Source of the DNA: Nitrososphaerota archaeon
Lineage (GTDB): Archaea; Thermoproteota; Nitrososphaeria; Conexivisphaerales; Conexivisphaeraceae
Direction of reading: 5' to 3'
DNA: 56,369 nt
NCBI GenBank assembly: GCA_015522695.1
Contig: WALT01000015.1
Location: 1 to 56,369 of the forward strand
A program made the position numbers and the translations under genes. Shown here piece after piece: positions 21,952-30,977 of the stretch. How positions within the stretch are numbered: the first letter of the stretch is position 1; every line of letters starts with the position of its first letter. The notes under the pieces are model-generated. The model was not told where the DNA came from. It did not search any database and saw only the letters and a program-made list of their open reading frames with translations.

Positions 21952-22464
21952 ATGAGGATCAGGTATTACTCCAGGAGGGAGGCGAGGACGATCGCAGAAT
22001 CCGCGTCCAAGGACGTGGGCTACATCTACGACAGGCCGATAGAGCCCGTCGTGGAGGTGGATGTCGACGGCAAACAGTTCCTGGTCCTCTGTAAGGGCGG
22101 GATAGTGCTGGTCGGTACCAGGGATGGACGTCATGTCCCAGCGATAACGGACTCGGACGCCGTGGCGAGGATGAGGCACTTCATCCTCGTGGATCGAGGG
22201 GCCGTCAGACATGTCGTCAACGGGGCGCATGTGATGAGGCCTGGGATCAGGGAGTACTCCGAGTTCGGGTCCGGCGACATCCTCGTCGTGAGGGAGCTGG
22301 ACTACAAGCGACCGATAGCCCTCGGCGTGGCGGTCGTCGAGTCCTCGGAGCTGCCGACGATGGAGAAGGGACTGGTCGTCAAGAACCTGCACCACCTCAG
22401 GGACAAGGCCTGGGAACTCCTCAACAGCGGCGATCTGAAGAACATCATCGAGAAGCTGAGGTGA
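21952..22464 (+). CDS. PUA-domain RNA-binding protein (archaeal Tma20/MCT-1-like)
   Basis: The protein of about 170 residues has an N-terminal domain (RIRYYSRREARTIAESASK through LCKGGIVLVG) and a C-terminal PUA domain (HFILVDRGAVRHVVNGAHVMRPGI, then SGDILVVRELDYKRPIALGVA). This is the archaeal COG2016-type protein related to the eukaryotic translation factors MCT-1/Tma20. A GTG two codons upstream (21946) is an alternative start. Its job in archaea is inferred from the eukaryotic family. Confidence 0.85.
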   Translation: MRIRYYSRREARTIAESASKDVGYIYDRPIEPVVEVDVDGKQFLVLCKGGIVLVGTRDGRHVPAITDSDAVARMRHFILVDRGAVRHVVNGAHVMRPGIREYSEFGSGDILVVRELDYKRPIALGVAVVESSELPTMEKGLVVKNLHHLRDKAWELLNSGDLKNIIEKLR

Positions 22465-22484
22465 TGGGGCATGTTTCAGCTAGG

Positions 22485-22497
22485 ATTTAAATATAGT
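22485..22497 (+). promoter_or_regulatory. TATA box for sepF
   Basis: GATTTAAATATAG lies 31-43 nt before the sepF ATG in an AT-rich gap between the PUA gene and sepF, indicating a separate transcript with a short leader. Confidence 0.5.
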
Positions 22498-22527
22498 TAA
22501 ACGATAAACGATAATCGACTGGACGAT

Positions 22528-22821
22528 ATGAAGGATCCCAGGAAGGGAAGACAGGTGGAGGCGAAGTACTACATCGTCAGCTATCCCCTCGTGGACGAGG
22601 ACGACGTGAAGCGCATAAAGGAGGACCTGCGGAACAACTTCATCATCGTGTTGCGCGTGACTCCGCTGTTGGAGAAGGGCAGGGAAAAGGTGTACAACGT
22701 GATAAACGATATCTACGAATACGCGATCTCCATAGGGGGCGACATAGCGAGGCTCGGTGAGGACAGGGTCATCGTCGCCCCGCCGGGCATCAAGATATGG
22801 AGGGAACTCAGTAGAGCCTGA
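22528..22821 (+). CDS. sepF: Archaeal SepF-like cell division protein
   Basis: The 97-residue protein matches the SepF core: FIIVLRVTPLLEKGREKVYNVINDIYEYAISIGGDIARLGEDRVIVAPPGIKI. SepF polymerises and anchors FtsZ to the membrane in FtsZ-containing archaea. The N-terminus MKDPRKGRQVEAKYYIVS lacks an obvious long amphipathic membrane anchor, so membrane binding may be indirect or the true start may lie elsewhere. No ftsZ is in the window. It converges with fttA, overlapping 14 nt. Confidence 0.8.
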   Translation: MKDPRKGRQVEAKYYIVSYPLVDEDDVKRIKEDLRNNFIIVLRVTPLLEKGREKVYNVINDIYEYAISIGGDIARLGEDRVIVAPPGIKIWRELSRA

Positions 22822-24757
22822 TTGCCTCCAGAAGTGATGGGGCGTAGGCAGGTACCCTGAATCGTTGTTGCACGTATTTGGAGAACTCCTCTGTCTTCCT
22901 CCTCTCTCCATGCACGATGAGCACCCTGTGTAGCTTCTGTCTGAGCCTGGCGATATAGCGTCCGAGCTGGTTGAAATCGCTGTGCCCGCTGAACCCCTCT
23001 ATGCGCTCGGTCTTCGCGTTGATCTTTATCACCCTCATCTTTCCCGTGCCAGGGTCCAATATGCTCACCTCCCTCGTCTGGCTGTCGAGTATCCTTCGCC
23101 CGGTCGTGCCCGAGACCTGATATGACACGAAGAGTATCTTGTTCTTCGGCTCCTCGGCCAGCTCCACGAAGTACTGTACCGATGGCCCCCCCTCCAACAT
23201 CCCGGAGGTGGCTATTATTATCGAGGGCCCTGGTTCGTCCACTATCTCAGCCCTTCTGCCAGGGTGGTCGACGATCGTGTACCACTCCGCCATGAACGGG
23301 TTGTCCCCGCTCTCCATTATCTGGCGCTTGAGCTGGATGGACAGGAACTCAGGATACGCTAGATGTATCGCTGTCGCCTCCTTCAACATCCCCTCCACGT
23401 AGACGGGGACCTCGGGCAACTCCCCTGACCTCATGTACTTGTTTATGACCAACATTATCTCCTGGGCCCTTCCCACGGCCGGCACAGGTATCAAGGTCTT
23501 CCCCCCCTCCTCGATCGTGTCCCTGAGCGAGGACACGAACATCTCCTCGGTCTCGTTCCTCGGCGGCATGACGTCCGAGTGGGAACCGTACGTGCTCTCC
23601 ATGACGAGCGTCTCGGCCCGTATGAAGTTATAGTGGGCAGCACGTAGCAGGAGCGTGTTGTCGAACTTGAAGTCGCCGGTATATATCACGTTGTGGGCCC
23701 CCTCCCCGACGTGAAGGTGGACGACAGCCGATCCCAATATGTGGCCGGCGTTGTACAGCGTAAGCTTCGTGTCCGGCGTTATATCTGTGACCATGTTGTA
23801 GGGCAACGTTATGGAGTGCATGATCATCCTCCTGATGTCGTTGTTATCGTAAAGCAGGGTCCTCCCCTCGGCCTGGGCCACCTTTATCGCGTCCGTGAGC
23901 AGGAGCACGGACAGGGCGAGCGTGGGCTCCGTCATGTAGACAGGACCTCCATAGCCGTACTTGAAGAGCACGGGGAGGAAGCCGACATGGTCCAGGTGGG
24001 CATGGCTGATCACGACGGCATCTATCCCCTCGACGAGCGTGTCCAACCAGTCGAGCCTGGGGTAGGCGTCCACGGGGTCCTTGGCCCCAGGATGGATCCC
24101 ACAGTCCAACAGCATCCTGCTCTCCGGGGTCGAGACGAGGAAGCAAGACCTGCCAACCTCCTTCGCGGCTCCCAGCACGGTGAACGTGACCTCGCTCCTG
24201 GGATAAAGCCTCTCCCGGAATATCCTCTCACCCGATGCCCTGAGGAACTCTATCCTCTCGTTCTTGGATCTGAGGGCATAGTAGACCTGTTCTATCGCTG
24301 AGGAGGAAAGTGGAGGGGAATGTCTCATCTTGAGCCTCCACCCCGTCCTGATGAAGAACTCCTGTTCTGTGAGCTCCGGGATGTGTAGCAGCTTGGGCTT
24401 AGTCGCCTCCATTATCACCTCGCCCAGGACCTCGTCGAAGAAAAGCCTCGTTATACCTGCCTCCTTGGGGGCGGAGTCGAGTATATACCCCCTGACGTCC
24501 TCGGGGGATTTCCTGATCGACTCAGCAGCCTTGACTATTATCCTCTTCCTCAGGGTCACGACGAGCTCCCCTATCACGTTGCTGTTATCGACGAAGTAGC
24601 GCGGGTTGGTCGTGTAGATCGCTATCCTGGGGCCCTCGTACTCGATCCTCGATACGCTGGCCTCGGGTTGCAGACTCTCCAGTATCTTGGCCGCTATACT
24701 CCAGCCGCCCTTTTTCGTCCCCGAGTTGTGATGGTACCTCAGCATTATCCTGACCAT
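22808..24757 (-). CDS. fttA: FttA/aCPSF1 transcription termination ribonuclease
   Basis: The 649-residue protein has N-terminal KH-type domains (residues 1-180) followed by a metallo-beta-lactamase and beta-CASP nuclease. Metal-binding motifs are SHAHLDHVG, the Asp in YTGDFKFD, and GHSD near the C-terminus; beta-CASP motifs include MESTYG and ATSGMLEGG. FttA cuts nascent RNA to end transcription in archaea and is the relative of CPSF73. ATG 24757 (MVRIMLRYHH) gives the family length; an in-frame extension of 50 codons upstream is probably not translated. psmB lies 231 bp upstream. Confidence 0.95.
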   Translation of the reverse strand: MVRIMLRYHHNSGTKKGGWSIAAKILESLQPEASVSRIEYEGPRIAIYTTNPRYFVDNSNVIGELVVTLRKRIIVKAAESIRKSPEDVRGYILDSAPKEAGITRLFFDEVLGEVIMEATKPKLLHIPELTEQEFFIRTGWRLKMRHSPPLSSSAIEQVYYALRSKNERIEFLRASGERIFRERLYPRSEVTFTVLGAAKEVGRSCFLVSTPESRMLLDCGIHPGAKDPVDAYPRLDWLDTLVEGIDAVVISHAHLDHVGFLPVLFKYGYGGPVYMTEPTLALSVLLLTDAIKVAQAEGRTLLYDNNDIRRMIMHSITLPYNMVTDITPDTKLTLYNAGHILGSAVVHLHVGEGAHNVIYTGDFKFDNTLLLRAAHYNFIRAETLVMESTYGSHSDVMPPRNETEEMFVSSLRDTIEEGGKTLIPVPAVGRAQEIMLVINKYMRSGELPEVPVYVEGMLKEATAIHLAYPEFLSIQLKRQIMESGDNPFMAEWYTIVDHPGRRAEIVDEPGPSIIIATSGMLEGGPSVQYFVELAEEPKNKILFVSYQVSGTTGRRILDSQTREVSILDPGTGKMRVIKINAKTERIEGFSGHSDFNQLGRYIARLRQKLHRVLIVHGERRKTEEFSKYVQQRFRVPAYAPSLLEAIRLY

Positions 24758-24988
24758 GAGGTTCCGGAGAGGAAGCCCATCGTTCGATCCATGGGGTGGA
24801 TCATCGTCGAGCCCATGTCCCCATGATGTGGGCTTTCCCCCGGGCTGATCGTCCGAATACCGGCAGGGATCCCAGAGGACGAAGCGCCCTGGTGGATCGA
24901 GGGACATCTCGATCCCGACCCGGCCGGAACCCCTCTTGATTCACCTCGAGCCGATGGATGGAGGACATCCAGACGTCCTTGAAGGATA
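24758..24988. other. Gap between psmB and fttA
   Basis: The 231-bp stretch is GC-rich, has no convincing ORF and shows no strong palindrome. It probably holds the psmB terminator and the fttA promoter, though no clear TATA box was seen. Confidence 0.3.
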
Positions 24989-25639
24989 TCAAAGGGACTC
25001 TATTACCCTCCTCTTCTCCTCCGACGTCAACTCCCGATAGCCTGAGCGGTCTATCACCGCCATGTCGATCCCATCTCCGGACGCCGAGTCCCTCCTCATC
25101 GCGTAATGCACAGCCTTCGCAGCGAGCTTCACGGCATCATCCGCTCCCATCCCCTTGTGGTATTCCGCCTCTAAGATCCCATAGGCGATCGGAGAACCGC
25201 TGCCCGTCGATATATAGTCGTCACTGCTCAGCGAGCCGAAGAGGTCTATATTATAGAGGCCCGGGGCCTCGTCGACCCCCGCTATTATCACGTCTGCGAT
25301 CAACGGGTAGAGGCGGTATGCGAAGAATATGTTCGAGGCGAGCGTGGCGACCGCCTTGAGGGGCATCATCGCCCCGCGCTCCATCTTGTAGATCCTCACG
25401 TGAAACCTCAAAATATCTATCATCGCCTGTGCATCGGCCACGACGCCGGATATCGTCATGCCGACGTTGTCATCTATCTTGTGTATCTTCTTGCCCTTGC
25501 TGTGAGCTATGAAGTGGCCAGCCGTCACCCTCCTATCGGTGGCCAGGACCACCCCTCCATCGAACAACAAGCCCACAGTCGTGGTCCCGAGCTTCTTGAC
25601 TTTAACCGAGTCCTCACCTCTATCTAGATCATAAAACAA
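24989..25639 (-). CDS. psmB: Proteasome beta subunit, catalytic
   Basis: The 216-residue protein carries a short propeptide ending KKLG, then TTTVGLLFDGGVVLATDRR. This places the nucleophile Thr1 after Gly, with Asp17 in ATDRR and a Lys in the Lys33 region (HSKGKKIHK). The SASGDG block near the C-terminus supplies the remaining catalytic residues. Autocleavage should expose Thr1. The start is TTG at 25639, as no ATG is present upstream in frame. A second, inactive-looking beta gene lies at 30374. No alpha subunit is in the window. Confidence 0.95.
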   Translation of the reverse strand: MFYDLDRGEDSVKVKKLGTTTVGLLFDGGVVLATDRRVTAGHFIAHSKGKKIHKIDDNVGMTISGVVADAQAMIDILRFHVRIYKMERGAMMPLKAVATLASNIFFAYRLYPLIADVIIAGVDEAPGLYNIDLFGSLSSDDYISTGSGSPIAYGILEAEYHKGMGADDAVKLAAKAVHYAMRRDSASGDGIDMAVIDRSGYRELTSEEKRRVIESL

Positions 25640-25668
25640 CGCAGGAAACCTCCCTTCAGGTTGCGCGG

Positions 25669-25676
25669 CTATATGA
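25669..25676 (-). promoter_or_regulatory. TATA-like element for psmB
   Basis: The minus strand reads TCATATAG, about 30-37 nt before the TTG start. Confidence 0.35.
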
Positions 25677-25736
25677 GCACTAACATACTAATAAAGCTTA
25701 TTTGTCATCCCCCCATGTATCCTGATCTAGGAGAGC

Positions 25737-26789
25737 GTGGATCGAAGATCAAAACACGTCATGAGGTTGCCTGAGGAGGTCATCGTGGGCGAGGATCTAC
25801 TGTCGGTGCTGGGCGACGAGTTGAGAAGGCTGTTCGACGTCAGGAGGATACTGCTCCTCACGGGCCCCAACGTCAGGAGGTTATACGGCAAGACCGTCGA
25901 GGGGAGCCTGGGGGGAGCTGGATTCGAGTTCGGGGTGATGGTCATCGAGGTCCCGAGCTTGGACACAGCGAGCGAGGTCCTGGCCAGGAACTCGGACGCA
26001 CAGTTGGTGATAGGATTGGGAGGGGGGAAGCCCATAGATGTGGCCAAATACGTCGCGTACAAGAGCGGGGTGCCGATCGTGAGCGTCCCCACTAGCGCTG
26101 CCCATGATGGGATAGCGAGCCCATTCGCATCGCTCAAGGGGGCGATGAAACCGTATAGCATGGTCACGCTGCCGCCGAAGATGGTGATAGCGGACATAGA
26201 CGTGATAGCGGGATCGCCCCCGCGCCTGATCAGGAGCGGGATCGGGGACCTGATCGCGAAGCTCACAGCCGTCGAGGACTGGAGGCTCTCAAACCAGGAG
26301 AAGAACGAGTACTTCGGGGAGTATGCAGCCCATCTTGCACTCCTGAGCGCCAAGGTTGCCATGGAGAACTCGGAGAGCATAGGGGTCCTCAGCAAGGAGG
26401 GGATAAGGACGCTCGTCGAGGCGCTCATCAGCGCAGGGGTGGCCGCGGGGATAGCAGGAAGCAGCAGGCCGTGTAGCGGCTCTGAACATCTGATCGGCCA
26501 CGCGATCGACCTTCTGGAGCCGGGTAGAGGGCTACATGGGGAGAAGGTCGGCGTGGCGACGACCCTGTCCGCCGCGCTGCACGGCATGGATTGGCGGAGG
26601 GTGAGGGACGTCCTGGAGAGGGCTGGAGCCCCGACTGGCTTCGGTCAGCTGGGGATAAGCAGGGATATCGCGTGCAGGGCGATCGTCAGGGCCCCCGCGA
26701 TAAGGCCGGAGAGATATACAATACTCCACAAGCTGGGGTTGAACTATGAGGAGGCCTGCTCGCTCGTCGATGAGGTGGGGGTGGCTTGA
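25737..26789 (+). CDS. egsA: sn-Glycerol-1-phosphate dehydrogenase (G1PDH)
   Basis: The 350-residue enzyme makes sn-glycerol-1-phosphate from DHAP with NAD(P)H, setting the archaeal lipid stereochemistry. It has the NAD-binding GLGGGKPIDVAKYVA, the substrate/metal segment VPTSAAHDGIASPFAS, and metal-ligand histidines in GSEHLIGHAID and GRGLHGEKVG. Length is standard. Start GTG 25737 fits the N-terminus; an AT-rich promoter lies at 25690-25703. Its 3' end overlaps the convergent FKBP gene by 46 nt. Confidence 0.95.
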   Translation: MDRRSKHVMRLPEEVIVGEDLLSVLGDELRRLFDVRRILLLTGPNVRRLYGKTVEGSLGGAGFEFGVMVIEVPSLDTASEVLARNSDAQLVIGLGGGKPIDVAKYVAYKSGVPIVSVPTSAAHDGIASPFASLKGAMKPYSMVTLPPKMVIADIDVIAGSPPRLIRSGIGDLIAKLTAVEDWRLSNQEKNEYFGEYAAHLALLSAKVAMENSESIGVLSKEGIRTLVEALISAGVAAGIAGSSRPCSGSEHLIGHAIDLLEPGRGLHGEKVGVATTLSAALHGMDWRRVRDVLERAGAPTGFGQLGISRDIACRAIVRAPAIRPERYTILHKLGLNYEEACSLVDEVGVA

Positions 26790-27475
26790 GCTTCCTTCTT
26801 CGGAGCCTCATAGATCTCCTGGAATATCAACCTGTGCACGTTGAGGACGTACTTGAACACATTGCTCGCCGCGGTCCTCTTGAGGTATGTTTCGCCCTCG
26901 ATGTACCTGTCGATCGGTAGGGTCACAGTGGCCGTCCCCTCCCTGACCTTGACGCCGACGTCCTTCTCATCCAGCCTGAGCGAATGGACGACGAGGGCCT
27001 TGACCTTCTCGCTCGACCGCTTGAGCTCCCTGACCATCTCCACATCGTAGATGAGGGTCTTCCCTGCGAGCCTATGGTTGAAGTCGACGGCGACCCTGCC
27101 CGACCCGATGTAGCTGACGATTCCTATCTGGCCGTCTATCTCGACCCTGTCCCCGACCTTCAACTTGGACGCGTTCTCGCCGAACTTCCTCAGCGGCATC
27201 AATTTTATCCTCGATGGATCCCTGTGTCCATATGCCTTCTCCGGGGGGACCTCCACCGTCCTCCTCCCCTCCTCCATCTCGAGGAGGGCTTCGTCCAACC
27301 CCTCGACGACCCATCCATCGCCGACGGCGACGAGCAATGGCTTGTACTTAATGGATGGATCGTGGACCCCGGCTTCCTTCGCCACGTCCTCGATCGTGGT
27401 CTCTATCACCCTATCATCCCCCTTTGCCCTCAGCGTATAGTTTATGTACGCTAACGTGCCCTTTTCCATACTCAC
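26744..27475 (-). CDS. FKBP-type peptidyl-prolyl isomerase, long archaeal SlyD-like form
   Basis: The 243-residue protein begins MSMEKGTLAYINYTLRAKGDDRVIETT. It continues with VGDGWVVEGLDEALLEMEEGRRTVEVPPEKAYGHRD, the FKBP core, then an insert-in-flap domain (GDRVEIDGQIGIVSYIGSGRVAVDFNHRLAGKTLIYDVEM). A C-terminal domain of about 85 residues follows, as in FKBP26-type archaeal proteins. It acts as a folding catalyst and chaperone in the cytoplasm. The Ser/Thr-rich tail is disordered. Confidence 0.92.
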   Translation of the reverse strand: MSMEKGTLAYINYTLRAKGDDRVIETTIEDVAKEAGVHDPSIKYKPLLVAVGDGWVVEGLDEALLEMEEGRRTVEVPPEKAYGHRDPSRIKLMPLRKFGENASKLKVGDRVEIDGQIGIVSYIGSGRVAVDFNHRLAGKTLIYDVEMVRELKRSSEKVKALVVHSLRLDEKDVGVKVREGTATVTLPIDRYIEGETYLKRTAASNVFKYVLNVHRLIFQEIYEAPKKEAQATPTSSTSEQASS

Positions 27476-27508
27476 GAAATGGGAATTGAAAGATCTTATA
27501 AAGATTGT

Positions 27509-28708
27509 CTACCCGCTGTGGGAGAGCAAAGGCTTCAGCTCTTCATACGCAGCATCCAGCACCCTATCGTAGTTCACATCGTGGCCAAGCCTCAGAAGGG
27601 CCAGGATCATGGCGGCCAACGTGTGAAGGACGTACCTGGCGTTCGTCTCACCCATGTTGCCCACACGGAATATCCTCCCCTTCAGATCCCCAAAGCCACC
27701 AGCGACCACGACTCCATATTCCTCGTTGAGTATCCGCCTGAACTCAGCATCTGATATCCCGGATGGATATGTCGCGGCGATCACCGTGTTCGACCTGACG
27801 CGCTCCTCCACGAAGGGTTTCACCCCAGCCTCCTCGAGGCCCCTGTAGAGGGCCTTGGCCGTCACCATGTGCCTCTCTATCCTCCTCTCGAGCCCTTCCT
27901 CGAGTATGATTGTCAGTGCCTCATCGAGTGCATAGAAGAGGGGGATCGCCGGGGTGAAGGGAGTCTCCAGCTTCTCGTTGAACTTGAAGTACCTCGTCAG
28001 ATCGAAGTAGATCGTCGTCGTGGGCGGATTCTCCATCATGTACTCCTTGAGTTCGTTGCTCACTGAGAGGAGCGAGATCCCGGGAGGCAGCGCGAGGCAC
28101 TTCTGACTTCCCGCTATCACGAGATCTATGTTCCATCTGTCCTGCGGTAGATGATCGCCGCCGAGGATCGATATTGCATCGACGACCACGAATGCGCCAT
28201 GTTCCTTGGCTATCTTGGAGGCCTCATCGAGCCATCTGTAGGTCACGCCCGGCGATGTATCGTTATATGTGAGGAAGAGGGCCTTGGCCGCCTTCGCCCT
28301 CTTGAACGCCTCCTCTATCTCGGATGGCTCCGGGGCATTACCCATCTGGGCGTCGACCCGTATCGGTTTTCCACCGGCGCCCTTGACGCTGTTGACGATC
28401 CTGTTGCCGAACTCCCCGAATACTGGGACCACGACCTCGTCCCCCTGTTTGATCACGTTCAGCGCAGCGGCCTCCACACCCCCGGTGCCCGATGCTGTCA
28501 GGACGACTATCTCGCCGTCCGACTGGAAGACCTTACCGGCCTTCTCCATGATCCTCCTGTAGAGCTCGTGGAACTCTGGACCCCTGTGGTTTATCATCGG
28601 CTTTATCATGGAATGCAGTATCCTCTCTGGGACGTTGGTGGGACCAGGTAACATCAACAATTTACGGCTCGGATAAAATCGTTCCTCCAAACCGACACCG
28701 ATCGGCAA
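27509..28708 (-). CDS. Class V aminotransferase (serine/alanine-glyoxylate aminotransferase family)
   Basis: The 399-residue PLP enzyme starts near LLMLPGPTNVPERILHSM and has HRGPEFHELY and the PLP-binding lysine in LVIAGSQKCLALPPG. The Asp in VVVDAISILGG contacts the PLP ring. The family includes alanine-glyoxylate, serine-pyruvate and serine-glyoxylate aminotransferases; the substrate is not fixed by sequence. A phosphoglycerate dehydrogenase in the window (near 33 kb) makes a link to serine or glycine metabolism possible. The start is TTG at 28708. Confidence 0.88.
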   Translation of the reverse strand: MPIGVGLEERFYPSRKLLMLPGPTNVPERILHSMIKPMINHRGPEFHELYRRIMEKAGKVFQSDGEIVVLTASGTGGVEAAALNVIKQGDEVVVPVFGEFGNRIVNSVKGAGGKPIRVDAQMGNAPEPSEIEEAFKRAKAAKALFLTYNDTSPGVTYRWLDEASKIAKEHGAFVVVDAISILGGDHLPQDRWNIDLVIAGSQKCLALPPGISLLSVSNELKEYMMENPPTTTIYFDLTRYFKFNEKLETPFTPAIPLFYALDEALTIILEEGLERRIERHMVTAKALYRGLEEAGVKPFVEERVRSNTVIAATYPSGISDAEFRRILNEEYGVVVAGGFGDLKGRIFRVGNMGETNARYVLHTLAAMILALLRLGHDVNYDRVLDAAYEELKPLLSHSG

Positions 28709-28723
28709 CAGGGTGATTTAAGC

Positions 28724-29236
28724 TTAGCCCATCCGGTAGATCCTCTTCACCCTCCCCACACCATCGATCTCCTTCAGGTACTCGGCGACCGGCTTGGGGA
28801 CGAGGTCCTCCCAGTCCTCATCGCCGACCATGCGCCTCCTTATCTCGGTCGCCATGTAGAGGGCCCTGTTCTGAAGTGGAACCTCCACTGTTTCATAGCC
28901 CTCCTCCTTGAACAGCAACAGGGTCAATGGATCGTTCGAGAACACGACCTCGAACCTCGGAGACGAGACCTCGATGGTCCTCACCCAGACCGCGTGGTTC
29001 TCGACGTCGGGAACTGGAACCGTCACGATCCTCTCCAATAACCCCTCATCCTTCAGCGCCCTCCACAACATCTCCAATCGCTCCCCCAGGGTGAATGGAT
29101 TCCTCTTCTCATGATCCCTCTGTGAACTTCCGACGACTATCACCAACCTGTCGACCTTCATCAATGCGAATTTTATCGCCTGGAGATGTCCATCGTGAAA
29201 CGGCTGGAACCTCCCGACGAACAGACCTGTTCGCAT
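28724..29236 (-). CDS. nadM: Nicotinamide-nucleotide adenylyltransferase, archaeal type
   Basis: The 170-residue enzyme forms NAD from NMN and ATP. It starts MRTGLFVGRFQPFHDGHLQA, with the nucleotidyltransferase G-x-F-x-P-x-H-x-x-H motif. The second signature is MATEIRRRMVGD, where the usual first residue Ser/Gly of the SxTEIR motif is replaced. An open frame extends 12 codons upstream, but the ATG at 29236 matches the family. Length fits NadM. Confidence 0.92.
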   Translation of the reverse strand: MRTGLFVGRFQPFHDGHLQAIKFALMKVDRLVIVVGSSQRDHEKRNPFTLGERLEMLWRALKDEGLLERIVTVPVPDVENHAVWVRTIEVSSPRFEVVFSNDPLTLLLFKEEGYETVEVPLQNRALYMATEIRRRMVGDEDWEDLVPKPVAEYLKEIDGVGRVKRIYRMG

Positions 29237-29302
29237 GACCGTAAGCCATCTAGATATCATACATAAAAACATGTTTTGCGCTCGAGCTTCTCGATAGTCC
29301 AG

Positions 29303-30358
29303 TTGGTCGTCGAGGTGGATGGATCATATGGGGAGGGGGGAGGACAGATACTGCGCACGAGCGCGATGCTCGCGACGATAATGGGAGTCGAGATGAGGGT
29401 GTCTAACATAAGGATCAGGAGGCCGAGCCCTGGGCTCAAGGCGCAACATATCGCGGCTGTGAGGGCGCTAGTGGAGATCACGGGAGGCAGCGCCGATGGC
29501 CTGAGGATCGGTTCCAAGGACGTCGAATTCAGGCCGGGTGAAAGGATGAAGAGGAAGGTCGTGCTGGACGTCGGGACGGCAGGAAGCATCACGCTGATCT
29601 TGCAGGCGCTCATACCTGCGGTATCGCTCAGAGGTGGGGAGAGCCACATGGAGATCACGGGAGGCACGGATACCAAGTGGAGCCCGAGCACGACGTATCT
29701 CGAGAAGGTGGCGTTGCCCGCGTTCGAGCTCGCCGGGGTGAAGGCCAAGATGGAGGTCATCAGGAGGGGCTATTATCCTAGGGGAGGAGGACTAGTGAAG
29801 GTGGATATCTCGCCGGCCAAACCCGTCGATAGTTATTCATATGGATGCCCGGAGCGATATGGACCGAGGATAGTCAGCGTGTATTCCAAGCTCCCACGTC
29901 ACGTCGGGGAGAGACAGGCGAGCTCGGCGGCGATGGTCCTGGAACGTGCGGGCCTCGACGTCGTCGGGACGGAGGTCCTGGAGGAGCCGTCGATCTCCCC
30001 CGGGACCAGCGTCCTCGTGTACTCGGCCGGAGATGGACCGCACTTCGTCGGGGGGGATTCCATCGGCGAGAGGGGCGTCCCGGCGGAGAAGGTGGGGAGG
30101 AGGGCGGCGAGGATGTTCGTCGCCGAGGTCATGAGGCGGTCGTGCGTCGATGTGCACCTCTCTGATATGTTGATACCACTGCTCGCCACTCAACATGGGA
30201 GGTTCGAGTTCTGCACATCGGAGCTGACGTCGCACATGGAGACGAACGCATATGTCACGCGGAGGTTCATCCCCGACGCCCAGGTGAAGTTCAGGAGGGA
30301 TGGGGAGGGGGTATGGGTTGAGATAGAGGGAACACGGTTAATAAGATGGGGAAGATAG
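29303..30358 (+). CDS. rtcA: RNA 3'-terminal phosphate cyclase
   Basis: This protein of about 351 residues converts RNA 3'-phosphates to 2',3'-cyclic phosphates with ATP. The N-terminus VVEVDGSYGEGGGQILRTS and the GTAGSITLILQALIPA block define the family. The nucleophilic His is in CVDVHLSDMLIPLLA. TTG at 29303 gives the usual N-terminus; TTG at 29276 would add nine residues. A TATA-like ATAAAAACA at 29263-29271 fits the later start. It heads an operon with an inactive proteasome beta homologue and a translin-like gene. Confidence 0.92.
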   Translation: MVVEVDGSYGEGGGQILRTSAMLATIMGVEMRVSNIRIRRPSPGLKAQHIAAVRALVEITGGSADGLRIGSKDVEFRPGERMKRKVVLDVGTAGSITLILQALIPAVSLRGGESHMEITGGTDTKWSPSTTYLEKVALPAFELAGVKAKMEVIRRGYYPRGGGLVKVDISPAKPVDSYSYGCPERYGPRIVSVYSKLPRHVGERQASSAAMVLERAGLDVVGTEVLEEPSISPGTSVLVYSAGDGPHFVGGDSIGERGVPAEKVGRRAARMFVAEVMRRSCVDVHLSDMLIPLLATQHGRFEFCTSELTSHMETNAYVTRRFIPDAQVKFRRDGEGVWVEIEGTRLIRWGR

Positions 30359-30373
30359 GGTTATCGAGATCAC

Positions 30374-30973
30374 ATGATACCGTCTGAATACGTACCAGGA
30401 GCCACCGTGGTCGGCATAACGTACAGGGATGGGGTGATCCTAGCAGCCGAGAAGAGGTTCGCATACGGTAAGTTCATAGTCAGCAGGACCGGGAAGAAGG
30501 TCTTCAAGGTCACCGAGAGGGTCGGCGTCGCATGTGCCGGGATGGTGGCCGACATGCAGGCCCTCGTCAGGTATGCACAGGCCCTCGCGAAGCTCAGGGA
30601 GATCGAGAGCAGGAGCGAGTTGACCCCGAAGTCCACGGCCAAGCTAATGGGGGTCTTGATGTACGAGAGGAGGCTCTTGCCGTTGTTGACACAGGTAATA
30701 GTGGGCGGGGTGAACGAGAAGCCGGAGGTATATGTGCTGGATCCGATAGGATCCGTGATACCCGATAGATATACGGCTGTCGGCACAGGCGCCGAGACCG
30801 CGATCAGCATAATAGAATCAGGGTTCAGGGAGGATCTCGGGGAGGATGAGGCGAAGGAGCTGGCGATCAAGGCGATAAAGTCGGCGATAATGAGGGACAG
30901 CGCCAGCGGCGACGGCGTCGACATATTGATGATAAAGGGGGACGGGATCGTGGAGGAGAGCATAAGCTTCTAG
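30374..30973 (+). CDS. Proteasome beta subunit homologue lacking Thr1
   Basis: The 199-residue protein has the whole beta-type fold: ATVVGITYRDGVILAAEKR at the N-terminus and IMRDSASGDGVDILMI near the C-terminus. Aligned to the catalytic subunit at 24989, Thr1 is replaced by Ala (GA-TVV against GT-TTV) and Asp17 by Glu, while the Lys33 region is kept. Autocleavage and catalysis are therefore not expected. Some TACK archaea have an inactive beta subunit that assembles with the active one. It follows rtcA by 15 nt and precedes a translin gene by 4 nt. Confidence 0.9.
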   Translation: MIPSEYVPGATVVGITYRDGVILAAEKRFAYGKFIVSRTGKKVFKVTERVGVACAGMVADMQALVRYAQALAKLREIESRSELTPKSTAKLMGVLMYERRLLPLLTQVIVGGVNEKPEVYVLDPIGSVIPDRYTAVGTGAETAISIIESGFREDLGEDEAKELAIKAIKSAIMRDSASGDGVDILMIKGDGIVEESISF

Positions 30974-30977
30974 GGCG

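Noticed and set aside
21817-22395. N-terminal extension of the ECF S component reaching into the PUA gene
   Set aside because: This part is antisense to the PUA gene and has no transporter features; the frame is merely open.
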